This document shows, in pieces, positions 45,381-53,441 of a stretch of DNA of 64,000 bases (position 1 is the stretch's first letter; each line of letters opens with the position of its first letter). The stretch spans positions 12,680 through 76,679 of the forward strand of contig CAUHFS010000001.1 of the NCBI GenBank assembly GCA_959605475.1, read 5' to 3'. Made by a program: the position numbers and the translations under genes. This DNA comes from an uncultured Collinsella sp. (GTDB lineage Bacteria; Actinomycetota; Coriobacteriia; Coriobacteriales; Coriobacteriaceae). The notes under the pieces are model-generated. The model made no database searches. It was not told where the DNA came from and saw only the letters and a list, made by a program, of their open reading frames with translations.

Positions 45381-45824
45381 ATGACCAACGAAGAGCTGCA
45401 GAAGGAAATGATTGCGGCCATGAAGGCCAAGGACAAGGTTCGCCTGTCTATCATTCGCCAGGTTAAGGCCGAGGTGAAGAACATCGAGGTCAACGAGCGC
45501 CGTGATGTGACCGAGGAAGACGTCAACAGCATGATCAAGCGTCTGATTAAGCAGACGAGCGAGACGCTGGAGATGTCCATCAAGGCCGGCACCGACCAAG
45601 AGCGTACCGACAACCTGACCGAACAAGTCAAGATTCTGGAGAGCCTGCTGCCCGCGCAGGGTTCGGGCGAAGAGCTCGAGGCCCTGATCGAGCAGGTCAT
45701 CGCCGAGCTGGGTGCCACGTCCAAGAAGCAGATGGGCCAGGTCATGGGCGCTCTGGGTAAGGCCACCGGCGGCAACTTCGACAAGCCTGCCGCGGCAAAG
45801 ATCGTCGGTGCCAAACTCGCGTAA
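45381..45824 (+). CDS. GatB/YqeY domain protein
   Basis: 147 residues, normal for stand-alone YqeY proteins. MTNEELQKEMIAAMKAKDKV and LLPAQGSGEELEALIEQVIA are typical, and the C-terminal half is the tRNA-binding helical domain found in GatB. A role in tRNA-related amidation has been proposed but is not proven. GAGGAGG is 8 bases before the ATG at 45381; the ATG at 45375 is too close. Its stop lies within a few bases of the P4 hairpin of structured element A (copy 2, opposite strand). Confidence 0.9.
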   Translation: MTNEELQKEMIAAMKAKDKVRLSIIRQVKAEVKNIEVNERRDVTEEDVNSMIKRLIKQTSETLEMSIKAGTDQERTDNLTEQVKILESLLPAQGSGEELEALIEQVIAELGATSKKQMGQVMGALGKATGGNFDKPAAAKIVGAKLA

Positions 45825-45934
45825 TTTGTTACGCGGTTTTACCAAACCGCGTAACGGCTCGACGCTGCAAACCCGTACACGCGGCAATCTGACGTTCAAT
45901 TTCAAGGGCGCGACCGTAAGGTCTGCGCCCTTTC

Positions 45935-46700
45935 ATTAAAGGCTTTAGCCTGTGCGGGGCGCGCAGCGCGCCGCATCAGAAACCACCCGCTATGCGGGTG
46001 GGGCCAAACGGCTTTACAAAGCCGCCCCCTCGCCGGACACTTGCGATTGTTCAGGCCGCAGGGAATCCGAGTCGAGAGGGCGGTGGTGGCGTATGGCCCA
46101 GAAGGCCTACAGCCTGTCGCACACGAAGTGGATGTGCAAGTACCACGTCGTGTTCACGCCGAAGTATAGGCGCAAAGTCATCTACAACCAAATAAGGTCC
46201 GACCTTGGGGAGATCTTCAGGAAGCTCTGCCAGTACAAGGGGATAGAGATCATCGAGGGGCACCTGATGCCCGACCACGTCCACATGCTGCTGGCGATAC
46301 CGCCGAAGTACAGCGTGTCCAGCGTGATGGGCTACCTGAAGGGGAAGAGCTCGCTGATGGTATTCGACAGGCACGCGAACATGAAGTACAAGTTCGGCAA
46401 CAGGAAGTTCTGGGCCGAGGGCTACTACGTGTCCACCGTCGGCCTGAACGAGGCCACCATCGCGAAGTACATCCGGGAGCAGGAGAAGGCCGACATCGCG
46501 ATCGACCGGCTGAGCGTCAAGGAGTACGAGGACCCCTTCGATAGGGGACCGGGGCGTAAATAGCGCCGGTTTGACCGGCCCGTCACGGGTCAATCTGCAG
46601 TGCGGCCCGAACCCCGTGAGGGCCGGCGCCTTTAGACGCGTGCCGGAAATCCAAGGGTTATACCCTAAGAGCAAACCACCCCTTTTAGGGGTGGTTTTGA
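45935..46700 (+). mobile_element. IS200/IS605-family element (TnpA only)
   Basis: About 0.76 kb. A Y1 transposase gene lies between two subterminal hairpins typical of IS200: CCACCCGC/GCGGGTGG at 45983-46001 near the left end and AACCACCCC/GGGGTGGTT at 46673-46697 at the right end. No terminal inverted repeats or target duplication are expected for this family. Comparison with the intact copy of element A places the right border near 46698-46704. The left border, near 45930-45950, is less certain. There is no tnpB. Confidence 0.75.
46093..46563 (+). CDS. tnpA: IS200-type Y1 (HUH) transposase TnpA
   Basis: 156 residues, normal for IS200 TnpA. The HUH motif is His62-Val-His64 (MPDHVHMLLAIP). 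The catalytic tyrosine is Tyr126 in KYIREQ, with the metal ligand Gln130. WMCKYHVVFTPKYRRKVIY and FWAEGYYVSTVG are family hallmarks. It cuts and joins single-stranded DNA at hairpin ends. The frame is open upstream to 45952, but the family begins at MAQKAYSLSH (46093). All key residues are intact, so it may be active. Confidence 0.93.
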   Translation: MAQKAYSLSHTKWMCKYHVVFTPKYRRKVIYNQIRSDLGEIFRKLCQYKGIEIIEGHLMPDHVHMLLAIPPKYSVSSVMGYLKGKSSLMVFDRHANMKYKFGNRKFWAEGYYVSTVGLNEATIAKYIREQEKADIAIDRLSVKEYEDPFDRGPGRK

Positions 46701-46759
46701 TTTCACGTCACCTTGCTCGCGTGTACGGGTTTTCGCTGACTTATGCTCAACAAGGACGG

Positions 46760-46798
46760 TTGGGCGCTCACTGGGGACAGACTTAAATGAGTGCCCAA
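46760..46798. repeat. GGGGACAG hairpin
   Basis: A 13-bp stem with two wobbles (46760-46772 with 46786-46798) has the loop GGGGACAGACTTA. Same loop motif as the hairpin at 50736-50776. No gene lies in 46564-46908. Confidence 0.65.
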
Positions 46799-46908
46799 TG
46801 AGTGGGCGGAAGGTTGCGGGTTCTTTACGGGAATGTAGTGTGGGCTGCGGAAACGTGGTTCTTTCCGTACAATAGTTCAACTCGTGTAAACGCAGGGAAG
46901 GGACATTC

Positions 46909-47640
46909 ATGGCAGACATGATCGAGATCAAGCATCTCAACAAGTACTTTGGCGACCTGCATGTGCTCAAAGATATCAATCTCACCGTCAAGCGCGGCGA
47001 GAAGCTCGTAATGATCGGGCCTTCCGGTTCGGGTAAGTCGACGCTCATCCGTTGCGTCGATTATCTGGAGGAGCCTACGTCGGGCGAGGTTGTCATCGAC
47101 GGTACGCCGCTTACCAAGAAGAATCACCTGGAGATGGCTCGCAAGTACAGCTCCATGGTGTTTCAGCAGTTCAACTTGTATCCCAACATGACGGTGCTGG
47201 GCAACCTGACGCTCGCGCCCATCAAGCTACAAAAGAAGAGCAAGGAGGAGGCGACCGAGATCGCCATCGCCGCGCTCAAGCGCGTCGGCATGGCGCATAA
47301 GGCCGGCGAGTATCCGCAAAATCTCTCGGGTGGTCAGCAGCAGCGCATCGCCATCGCCCGTGCCCTGTGCACCAAGCAGCCCATCATCCTGTTTGACGAG
47401 CCGACCTCGGCGCTCGACCCCGAGATGGTCCAGGAGGTCCTGGACGTTATGATTGAGCTCGCGCAGGAGGATATCACCATGATCTGCGTGACGCACGAGA
47501 TGGGCTTTGCGCGCCAGGTGGCCGACCGCGTCATCTTTATGGAGGACGGCCGCATTCTGGAGGAGGGCACGCCCGAGCACTTCTTCGATAACCCCGAGAA
47601 CCCGCGCTGCCGCGAGTTCCTGTCCAAGATTCTGCACTAG
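46909..47640 (+). CDS. Amino-acid ABC transporter ATPase (GlnQ-like)
   Basis: 243 residues. Walker A is [13 protein letters not shown] (about residues 38-46), the signature is NLSGGQQQR, and Walker B is [15 protein letters not shown]. The [11 protein letters not shown] stretch and overall length are typical of the polar amino-acid family (GlnQ/ArtP/HisP). It powers uptake with the binding protein and two permeases that follow. GGGAAGGGAC precedes the ATG. A TACAAT -10-like box lies about 32 bases upstream. Confidence 0.93.
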   Translation: MADMIEIKHLNKYFGDLHVLKDINLTVKRGEKLVMIGPSGSGKSTLIRCVDYLEEPTSGEVVIDGTPLTKKNHLEMARKYSSMVFQQFNLYPNMTVLGNLTLAPIKLQKKSKEEATEIAIAALKRVGMAHKAGEYPQNLSGGQQQRIAIARALCTKQPIILFDEPTSALDPEMVQEVLDVMIELAQEDITMICVTHEMGFARQVADRVIFMEDGRILEEGTPEHFFDNPENPRCREFLSKILH

Positions 47641-47648
47641 GCGCGGTG

Positions 47649-48524
47649 ATGGACATGACGGATATGACGAGGGCGGCCGTGTCGCGCCGTCACTTTTTGC
47701 AGCTGGCTGGCGCCGGCATGCTTGCGCTGACGGGGACCGCGCTTGCCGGTTGTGGCAACTCCACCAGCGGCGAGGGCTCCGACAAGGGGTCCAAGCTTGC
47801 GGCCATCAAGTCGCGTGGCCATCTGAATGCCGGCGTTAAGAAGGACGTTCCCGGCTATGGCTATTACGACACCGCCAAGGGCCGCTTTGAGGGCATGGAA
47901 GTCGATTTGTGCTACCAGATCGCCGCTGCCGTCTTTGGCGTGAGCTACAAGGAGGCCCGCGCCCAGGAGCTTGTCGAGTTTACCGACGTAACGCCCAAGA
48001 CGCGCGGCCCGCTGATCGATAACGGCCAACTTGACGTGGTCGCGGCGACCTACACCATCACCGACGAGCGCAAGAAGAGCTGGGATTTCTCGACGCCGTA
48101 CCGCACCGACTACGTGGGACTCATGGTCAAGAAGCGTTCGGGCTTTACCTCGATTGAGGACCTGGACGGCAAGGTCATTGGCGTGAGCCAGGGCGCCACC
48201 ACGCAGGGTCTGATCGAGCAGATGATCAAGGACAACGGCTTTAGCTGCAAGCCCGAATTTAGGGCCTTTAGCGGCTACCCCATCATCAAGAGTTCGCTCG
48301 ACGCCGGCAATATCGACGTCTTTGCCATGGACCGCTCCACGCTGGCCGGTTACATGAACGAGACCGTTGAGCTGCTGCAGCCCGAGGTCAAGTTTGGCGA
48401 GCAGGGCTACGGCGTGGCGACCAAGAAGGGCTGCGACCTTTCGGCCGTGGTCGATCAGGTGATTTGCGATCGCCTGGCCGATGGCTGGCTCGACCAAGAG
48501 GTCAAGACCTGGGGCCTTGTATAG
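47649..48524 (+). CDS. Amino-acid ABC transporter substrate-binding lipoprotein
   Basis: About 291 residues. The N terminus has a Tat-like SRRHFLQ motif and a lipobox LAGC (Cys near residue 35), so it should be a lipoprotein on the outer face of the membrane. The rest is an SBP-family-3 fold (KSRGHLNAGVKKDVPGYGYY, VVAATYTITDERKKSWDFS, VIGVSQGATTQGLIE), as in glutamine/glutamate binding proteins. The GTG at 47646 and ATG at 47649 are adjacent start candidates, nine bases after the ATPase stop. Substrate is not proven. Confidence 0.9.
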   Translation: MDMTDMTRAAVSRRHFLQLAGAGMLALTGTALAGCGNSTSGEGSDKGSKLAAIKSRGHLNAGVKKDVPGYGYYDTAKGRFEGMEVDLCYQIAAAVFGVSYKEARAQELVEFTDVTPKTRGPLIDNGQLDVVAATYTITDERKKSWDFSTPYRTDYVGLMVKKRSGFTSIEDLDGKVIGVSQGATTQGLIEQMIKDNGFSCKPEFRAFSGYPIIKSSLDAGNIDVFAMDRSTLAGYMNETVELLQPEVKFGEQGYGVATKKGCDLSAVVDQVICDRLADGWLDQEVKTWGLV

Positions 48525-48549
48525 GCACATCGTCCAAGGAAGGAATCAA

Positions 48550-49296
48550 ATGCTCGAAGGATTATTTGACGCCGACCGTTGGTCGACGACATTTCAAAAC
48601 ATGGGGCCCTTCTGGGAGGGCTTTGGTGTGACGCTACAGGTGGTCGTTGCCGGTCTGCTGCTGTCGCTGGTACTGGGCACGCTGCTGGGTGTGTTCTCTA
48701 CCACCCGTTCGCACGTGCTGCGCGCCATAAGCCGCGTGTACGTGGAGTTTTACCAGAACACCCCGTTGCCCGTGCAGGTGCTCTTTATGTACATGGCCGG
48801 CCCGCAGTTTTTGCAGGCCATAACCGGTGCCGACCAGCCGGTGCGCATCGCACCGTTTGTGCTGGGCTTCTTGGGTGTGGGTCTGTATCACGCGGCCTAC
48901 ATTTCGGAGGTCATCCGCACTGGTATCGAGGCGGTTCCGCGCGGTCAGATGGAGGCGGCCCAGAGCCAGGGCTTCACCCGTGCGCAGGCATACTGGTACA
49001 TCGTGCTGCCCCAGACGTTCAAGATCATTCTGCCCCCGCTGTGTAACCAGGCACTCAACCTAGTCAAGAACACGTCGGTGCTGGCGCTTGTGGCCGGCGG
49101 CGACCTTATGTACCGTTCCGACAACTTTGTGAGTCTGTACGGTTACCTGCAGGGATACATCGTCTGCTGCCTTATGTACTTCATCATCTGCTTTCCGCTC
49201 GCCATGCTGGTGCAGTGGCTCGAGCGCCGCTCCAAGGAGCGTCCGCGCGGCGTGAGCCTGGCCGAGCTGGGGCTCGACAACGTAGAGGAGGCCTAG
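48550..49296 (+). CDS. Amino-acid ABC transporter permease 1
   Basis: 248 residues with five or so TM segments. The EAA-type loop QMEAAQSQGFTRAQAYWYIV with LPQTFKIILPPL contacts the ATPase. The N terminus (FWEGFGVTLQVVVAGLLLSL) is typical of GlnP/HisM-type permeases. AAGGAAGGAA precedes the ATG at 48550; the open frame upstream overlaps the lipoprotein gene and is not used. The second permease starts three bases after the stop. Confidence 0.92.
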   Translation: MLEGLFDADRWSTTFQNMGPFWEGFGVTLQVVVAGLLLSLVLGTLLGVFSTTRSHVLRAISRVYVEFYQNTPLPVQVLFMYMAGPQFLQAITGADQPVRIAPFVLGFLGVGLYHAAYISEVIRTGIEAVPRGQMEAAQSQGFTRAQAYWYIVLPQTFKIILPPLCNQALNLVKNTSVLALVAGGDLMYRSDNFVSLYGYLQGYIVCCLMYFIICFPLAMLVQWLERRSKERPRGVSLAELGLDNVEEA

Positions 49297-49299
49297 CGC

Positions 49300-49938
49300 A
49301 TGGAAATCTTCAACGCGACCAACCTGCTCTACATTTGGGGCGGCTTTGTTAAGACCATCGAGATCTCGGCGCTGTCGATCTTTTTCTCGCTCATCTTTGG
49401 CACGGTGCTGGCGCTTGTTAAAAGCTATGCGCCCCGCCCGTTCCGTATTTTGGTGAGCGCCTATATCGAGCTGTTCCGTTGCACGCCGAACCTGCTGTGG
49501 ATTCTGTTTATCTACTTTACGGTGCAGGGTTTGGACATTGTGATTTCGACCATCGCCTTTACGCTGTTTACCAGCGCTGTTATGGCCGAGATTGTGCGCG
49601 GCGGCCTCAACTCGATTCCGCGCGGCCAGTTTGAGGCGGCGCAGAGCCAGGGCTTTGGCTTCTTTGCCACCATGCGCTACATCATTCTGCCGCAGACGTT
49701 TAAGACGATCATTCCGGCGCTGTTTAGCCAGTGCACGACCGTCATTAAGGACAGTTCGTATCTTTCGGGCATTAACGTGGCCGAACTCATGTACACGGCA
49801 AACGTCGTGATGGCCCACGCGATCGATCTGTCGCAGGTGCTTATGCTCTACGGCCTGGTGTTTGCGATGTACTTTGTGCTCAACTTTGGTATCTCGCTGC
49901 TGGTCCGAGCTTACCAACGCCGCATCGTAGCCGCATAG
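49300..49938 (+). CDS. Amino-acid ABC transporter permease 2
   Basis: 212 residues. The EAA loop is QFEAAQSQGFGFFATMRYII with LPQTFKTIIPAL. It pairs with permease 1 to form the channel. The ATG is right after the first permease (GAGGAGGCC upstream). A long palindrome begins at its stop codon. Confidence 0.92.
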   Translation: MEIFNATNLLYIWGGFVKTIEISALSIFFSLIFGTVLALVKSYAPRPFRILVSAYIELFRCTPNLLWILFIYFTVQGLDIVISTIAFTLFTSAVMAEIVRGGLNSIPRGQFEAAQSQGFGFFATMRYIILPQTFKTIIPALFSQCTTVIKDSSYLSGINVAELMYTANVVMAHAIDLSQVLMLYGLVFAMYFVLNFGISLLVRAYQRRIVAA

Positions 49939-50044
49939 CCTGGCTTTCCCTGGCACCCAACCTTGGCCTTCAAACCGTCGCTCGCGTACCAAAGTACGCG
50001 TCGCTCCTCTTTCAGGCCAATCTTGGGCACCAGGAAAACCCAGG
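49939..50044. repeat. Long imperfect palindrome (about 106 bp)
   Basis: Arms 49939-49974 and 50010-50044 are inverted copies over about 35 bases with a few mismatches (CCTGG, TTTCC, GGCA/TGCC, CCCAA, TTGGCCT blocks). Inside, CGCGTAC-CAAA-GTACGCG (49983-50000) forms a second perfect stem. It lies just after the permease stop. There is no T-tract, so it may be a repeat unit that also ends the transcript. Confidence 0.75.
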
Positions 50045-50105
50045 TACGGTATCGTGGGAATAAGAGATAAACAGCCCTTTTCTCATTTGTTAGAAAGGAA
50101 TCGCG

Positions 50106-50729
50106 ATGAGCGATCTGGAGAACAAGAAGAATCCTGTGGTCATTACCATCGCGCGCGACTTTGGCGCCGAGGGCCACGAGATTGGTCGCATGCTTGCCGA
50201 CGAGCTGGGGATTCCACTGTACGATAACGAGCTGCTGGTGCGTGCGTCGTTGCGTGCGGGCGAGTCGCTCGACAAGATGGCCGCCTACGACGAGCGTCTG
50301 GCCGTGGAGAACATGGCGTTTCTGCCCGACCGTTACGATGCGCGTTCGTACTCGGACAAGTTGTTCCAAAAGATGAGCCAGGTGATTTTGGATCTGGGCG
50401 AGACCGAGAGTTGCATTATCGAAGGCCGCCTGTCCGATTATCTGCTTCGCAACAACCCCAACCACATTGCCGTGTTGGTGACCGCTCCCTTTGAGAACCG
50501 CGTCGAGATCGTGCGCAAGAAGCGTGGCCTTAATAAAAAGAAAGGCGCCAAGCTGGTCAAGCAGCAGCAGAAGGCGCGCGAGGCGTTCTATAAGCGCTAT
50601 AGCGCCGGAAAGTGGAAGATGACGAGTGGCAAGGATATCGTCGTCAACCGCGCCAAGCTGGGCCGCGAAGGCTGCAAAGACGTTATCGCCGCAGCTTACC
50701 GCTACAAGGTGGCGCAGCTCGAAGGCTAG
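50106..50729 (+). CDS. Cytidylate-kinase-like family protein
   Basis: 207 residues. VVITIARDFGAEGHEIGRML replaces the usual P-loop start of CMP kinase, and the following LADELGIPLYDNELLVRAS is the hallmark of the cytidylate_kin2 family. The C-terminal third is Lys-rich (VRKKRGLNKKKGAKLVKQ). The family has the nucleoside-monophosphate kinase fold, but its substrate is not established. AGAAAGGAA precedes the ATG. A terminator follows at once. Confidence 0.87.
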   Translation: MSDLENKKNPVVITIARDFGAEGHEIGRMLADELGIPLYDNELLVRASLRAGESLDKMAAYDERLAVENMAFLPDRYDARSYSDKLFQKMSQVILDLGETESCIIEGRLSDYLLRNNPNHIAVLVTAPFENRVEIVRKKRGLNKKKGAKLVKQQQKAREAFYKRYSAGKWKMTSGKDIVVNRAKLGREGCKDVIAAAYRYKVAQLEG

Positions 50730-50735
50730 CCGATC

Positions 50736-50780
50736 AAAACCACCACAAAGGGGACAGGCACCTTTGTGGTGGTTTTTGTT
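50736..50780 (+). terminator. Terminator-like GGGGACAG hairpin
   Basis: A 16-bp perfect stem AAAACCACCACAAAGG (50736-50751) with 50761-50776 has the loop GGACAGGCA. TTTTGTTTT follows. It contains the GGGGACAG motif seen in other hairpins of the window. A related, weaker hairpin in the opposite orientation lies at 51087-51117. Confidence 0.8.
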
Positions 50781-50833
50781 TTAGGCCGAGGGGAAGGCCT
50801 TGGCGGCAGTGTCTATCCTCGGCTTTTGCAAAA

Positions 50834-51049
50834 TCTCGATCTGTAACACCAAGCCAGCGAAAATGGCTCTAACTGTTACAGATTTAGATGAACCGTCCGG
50901 CCGTCAGCCCAACGTCTTGATCTGTAACACCAGGCGGCATATTTGGCCTCTAGCTGTTACAGATTGAGATAAAGCGGAGGCGGCTGGCGCAATATCTTGA
51001 TCTGTAACAACTACGAAGCTCAACAGGGTCTAACTGTTACAGATTGAGA
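50834..51049. repeat. Array of six alternating 15-bp repeats
   Basis: The 15-base repeat TCTTGATCTGTAACA occurs at 50834-50848 (one change), 50915-50929 and 50995-51009. Its inverse, TGTTACAGATTGAGA, occurs at 50874-50888 (one change), 50955-50969 and 51035-51049. The intervals between neighbouring repeats are 25, 26, 25, 25 and 25 bases. Each plus/minus pair makes a 55-base hairpin unit; interval sequences are otherwise different. No gene lies in 50730-51201. Confidence 0.85.
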
Positions 51050-51086
51050 CAAACGCCGGAATTGGTTTGCCGACCAGACCCCAGAT

Positions 51087-51117
51087 CACCACAAAGGTGC
51101 CTGTCCCCATCGTGGTG
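51087..51117 (-). repeat. GGGGACAG hairpin, opposite orientation
   Basis: Minus-strand reading has the loop motif GGGGACAGGCACC. Stem CACCACA/CGTGGTG has one mismatch. Together with 50736-50776 it brackets the six-repeat array. Confidence 0.6.
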
Positions 51118-51135
51118 GTCGGGTGGTCGGCATAG

Positions 51136-51173
51136 AAAAAGTCCCCGCCGGGCGTGTGCTCGACGGGGACTTT
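51136..51173 (-). terminator. Terminator of the nfn operon
   Basis: AAAGTCCCCG (51138-51147) pairs with CGGGGACTTT (51164-51173). On the minus strand TTTTTC follows the stem. It lies 30 bases beyond the nfnB stop. Confidence 0.82.
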
Positions 51174-51201
51174 GCCGTTTGGTGGCTAGCGCTGCAGGTG
51201 A

Positions 51202-52611
51202 TTACTCGCCCAGCAGGCTCTTGGTGATGGAAGCGGCGGCCTTCTTGCCGGCGCCCATCGCCAGAATGACCGTAGCGGCACCGGTAACGATGTCGCCGCC
51301 GGCCCAGATGCGAGGATCGGTGGTCTGGCCGGTCTCCTCGTCGGCAACGATGTAGCCCCACTTGTTGAGCTCCATCTTGCCGCCGATCTTGGCAGCGAAG
51401 GGGTTGGCGTTGGTGCCGATAGCCGAGATCGCGACGTCGCAGGGAATCTCCTCGATGGCGCCCTCGATGGGCACCGGGCGACGACGACCGGACTCGTCAG
51501 GCTCGCCGAGCTCCATCTTCTGGACCTTGACGGCGCACACGGAGCCGTCCTCGCCAGCGACAAACTCGAGCGGGGAGACGAGCGGCAGAACCTCGACGCC
51601 CTCGGCCTTAGCATGGTGCAGCTCGGCGCGACGGCAGGGCATCTCGTCCTCGGTACGACGGTAGGCGATGATGGCGTGCTCGGCGCCCAGGCGCTTGGCG
51701 GTACGGACGGCGTCCATGGCCACGTTGCCGCCACCAAAGACAACGACGTTCTTGCCGTGCTTGGTGGGGGTGTCGTACTCGGGGAACTTGTTAGCCTTCA
51801 TCAGGTTCACGCGGGTGAGGTACTCGTTGGCGAAGAAGACGTTGGGCAGGTTCTCGCCGGGGACGTTGAGGAACTTGGGCAGGCCAGCGCCGGTCGCCAC
51901 GTAGATGGCGTCGAAGCCCTGCTCGAACAGCTCCTCGGCCGTGGCCATGTTGCCCACGACGGAGTTGTACTCAAACTTGACGCCCATGTCCTCCAGGCCG
52001 TCAATCTCGCGCTTGACGACTGCCTTGGGCAGACGGAACTCGGGGATGCCGTAGACCAGCACGCCGCCGCCGGTAAAGAATGCCTCGAAGACGGTGACGT
52101 CAAAGCCGTTGCGGGCAAGCTCGCCGGCGCAGGTGATGCCGGACGGGCCAGAGCCGACGACGGCGACCTTCTTGCCGTTCTTGGGAGCCATCTTGGGCGT
52201 GGAGGCGAGCTCGGGGCGGTCGCCCAGGAAGCGCTCGAGCTGGCCGATGGCCACGGGCTCGGACTTCTTGCCACGGATGCACTTGCCCTCGCACTGATTC
52301 TCCTGCGGGCAGACGCGGCCGCAGATAGCGGGAAGCATGGAGTCCTCGCGGATGGTATCGAGAGCGCCGCCGAAGTCCTTCGCGCGGATCTGCTCGATAA
52401 AGCGGGGGATGTTGATGTTGACGGGGCAGCCCTCAACACAGAACGGCTTCTTGCAGTTGAGGCAGCGCTCGGCCTCGGCCAGCGCCATCTCCTCGGTGAA
52501 GCCCTTGTCGACGGGGCGGAAGTCGCAGGCGCGCTCGGCAGCCGGCTCCTCGTTATCGGGGGTGCGGGGCGACTTCATATCGGCAACGAAACGACCGTTA
52601 ACTAGTGGCAT
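51202..52611 (-). CDS. nfnB: NfnB-type NAD(P)-binding flavoprotein (ferredoxin:NADP+ oxidoreductase large subunit / GltD-like)
   Basis: 469 residues. The N-terminal cysteines (CLNCKKPFCVEGCPV and CGRVCPQENQCEGKC) hold two [4Fe-4S] clusters. A first dinucleotide fold VAVVGSGPSGITCAGELARN binds FAD, and VVVFGGGNVAMDAVRTAKR binds NADPH. The sequence alone also fits a GltD-like glutamate synthase small chain. The preceding NfnA-type partner, overlapping by 10 bases, makes the electron-bifurcating NfnAB complex (NADH + ferredoxin + NADP+) the better call. It balances NADPH in fermenters. Confidence 0.85.
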   Translation of the reverse strand: MPLVNGRFVADMKSPRTPDNEEPAAERACDFRPVDKGFTEEMALAEAERCLNCKKPFCVEGCPVNINIPRFIEQIRAKDFGGALDTIREDSMLPAICGRVCPQENQCEGKCIRGKKSEPVAIGQLERFLGDRPELASTPKMAPKNGKKVAVVGSGPSGITCAGELARNGFDVTVFEAFFTGGGVLVYGIPEFRLPKAVVKREIDGLEDMGVKFEYNSVVGNMATAEELFEQGFDAIYVATGAGLPKFLNVPGENLPNVFFANEYLTRVNLMKANKFPEYDTPTKHGKNVVVFGGGNVAMDAVRTAKRLGAEHAIIAYRRTEDEMPCRRAELHHAKAEGVEVLPLVSPLEFVAGEDGSVCAVKVQKMELGEPDESGRRRPVPIEGAIEEIPCDVAISAIGTNANPFAAKIGGKMELNKWGYIVADEETGQTTDPRIWAGGDIVTGAATVILAMGAGKKAAASITKSLLGE

Positions 52612-53441
52612 GCGCAGCTCTTTTCCTCATAGGCCTTGAGGGACGCGCCCTCTTCGGAACGATAAGCGGCCTGGCGGGCACGAAGGTCATCCCAGTCGAC
52701 CAGGGTGGCATCGAAGTCGGGGCCGTCGACGCAAGCGAACTTGGTCACGCCGCCCACCTCGACGCGGCAGCAGCCGCACATGCCGGTGCCGTCAACCATG
52801 ATGGGGTTGAGGGACGCGGTGATGGGGGTGTCGTACTTCTGGGCGGTGAGGGTCGAGAACTTCATCATCGGAACGGGGCCGACGCAGAAGACCTGGCTCA
52901 CGGCCTTGTCCTGCAGCAGGCGCTCCAGCGGAGCGGTGACAACGCCCTGCTCGCCGTAGGAGCCATCGTCAGTGGTGATGTGGATGTGGTCCTCGTCGAG
53001 GAGCTCGCGGAACTGGTCCTCCATGAGCAGGAGGTCCTTGGTGCGGGCGCCCATGATGGCGTGAACCTCGTGGCCGGTCTCGACCAGGTGCTTGGCGACC
53101 GGGAAGGCAATTGCCAGGCCGACGCCGCCGCCAATGACGGCGCAGGGGCCCTCGGCCATCTCGGTGGGAACGCCCAGCGGGCCCACGACGTCGCGCAGCG
53201 ACTCGCCGGCCTCGTAGGTGGAAAGCATCTCAGTGGTCTTGCCGATCACCATGAAGATGAACTCGACCCAGCCCTCGTCACCGTTCCAGCCGGCCAGGGT
53301 AAACGGGACGCGCTCGCCCGTCTCGTTGGCGCGAACCATGAGGAACTGTCCAGCGTGCGCATGCTTGGCGATTGCAGGCGCCTCGATGCGGAACTTGAAC
53401 ACCTTCTCCGAGAACTGCGTCTTCTCCAGGATCTTATACAT
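52602..53441 (-). CDS. nfnA: NfnA-type FAD/NAD-binding subunit with [2Fe-2S] site
   Basis: 279 residues. An FAD-binding barrel comes first (GQFLMVRANETGERVPFTLA), then a nucleotide domain (GPCAVIGGGVGLAIAFPVAK) and a C-terminal cysteine cluster (MCGCCRVEVGG, then FACVDGPDF) for a [2Fe-2S] centre. This is the PyrK-like/sulfide-dehydrogenase-beta fold that partners NfnB. Transcription runs from here into nfnB. The rc of 53442-53450 gives GAGAGGGG before the ATG. A lone PyrK is unlikely, because no pyrD is adjacent and the nfnB overlap is tight. Confidence 0.85.
   Translation of the reverse strand: MYKILEKTQFSEKVFKFRIEAPAIAKHAHAGQFLMVRANETGERVPFTLAGWNGDEGWVEFIFMVIGKTTEMLSTYEAGESLRDVVGPLGVPTEMAEGPCAVIGGGVGLAIAFPVAKHLVETGHEVHAIMGARTKDLLLMEDQFRELLDEDHIHITTDDGSYGEQGVVTAPLERLLQDKAVSQVFCVGPVPMMKFSTLTAQKYDTPITASLNPIMVDGTGMCGCCRVEVGGVTKFACVDGPDFDATLVDWDDLRARQAAYRSEEGASLKAYEEKSCACH

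Larger units (their letters stand above)
45831..46744 (-). ncRNA. Structured repeat element A, copy 2, split by an IS200-type insertion
   Basis: Read on the minus strand, 46744-46731 is ATAAGTCAGCGAAA, identical to copy 1. The P1 5' arm ACCCGTACACGCG pairs with the distant 3' arm at 45871-45884. CAAGG, P2 (TGACGT with ACGTCA), ATTGA and GATTG are in the same places as in copy 1. GCAGCGTCGAG and the hairpin ACGCGGTTT-GGTA-AAACCGCGT (45831-45852) follow. The IS200-type element sits in the apical part, and an apical hairpin GGGCGC-GACC/GGTC-GCGCCC (45907-45931) remains. P1 and P2 sequences differ from copy 1 but pair perfectly. Confidence 0.6.

Noticed and set aside
50834..51049. CRISPR array
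   Set aside because: Repeats are only 15 bases, alternate in orientation, number six, and no cas gene is near.
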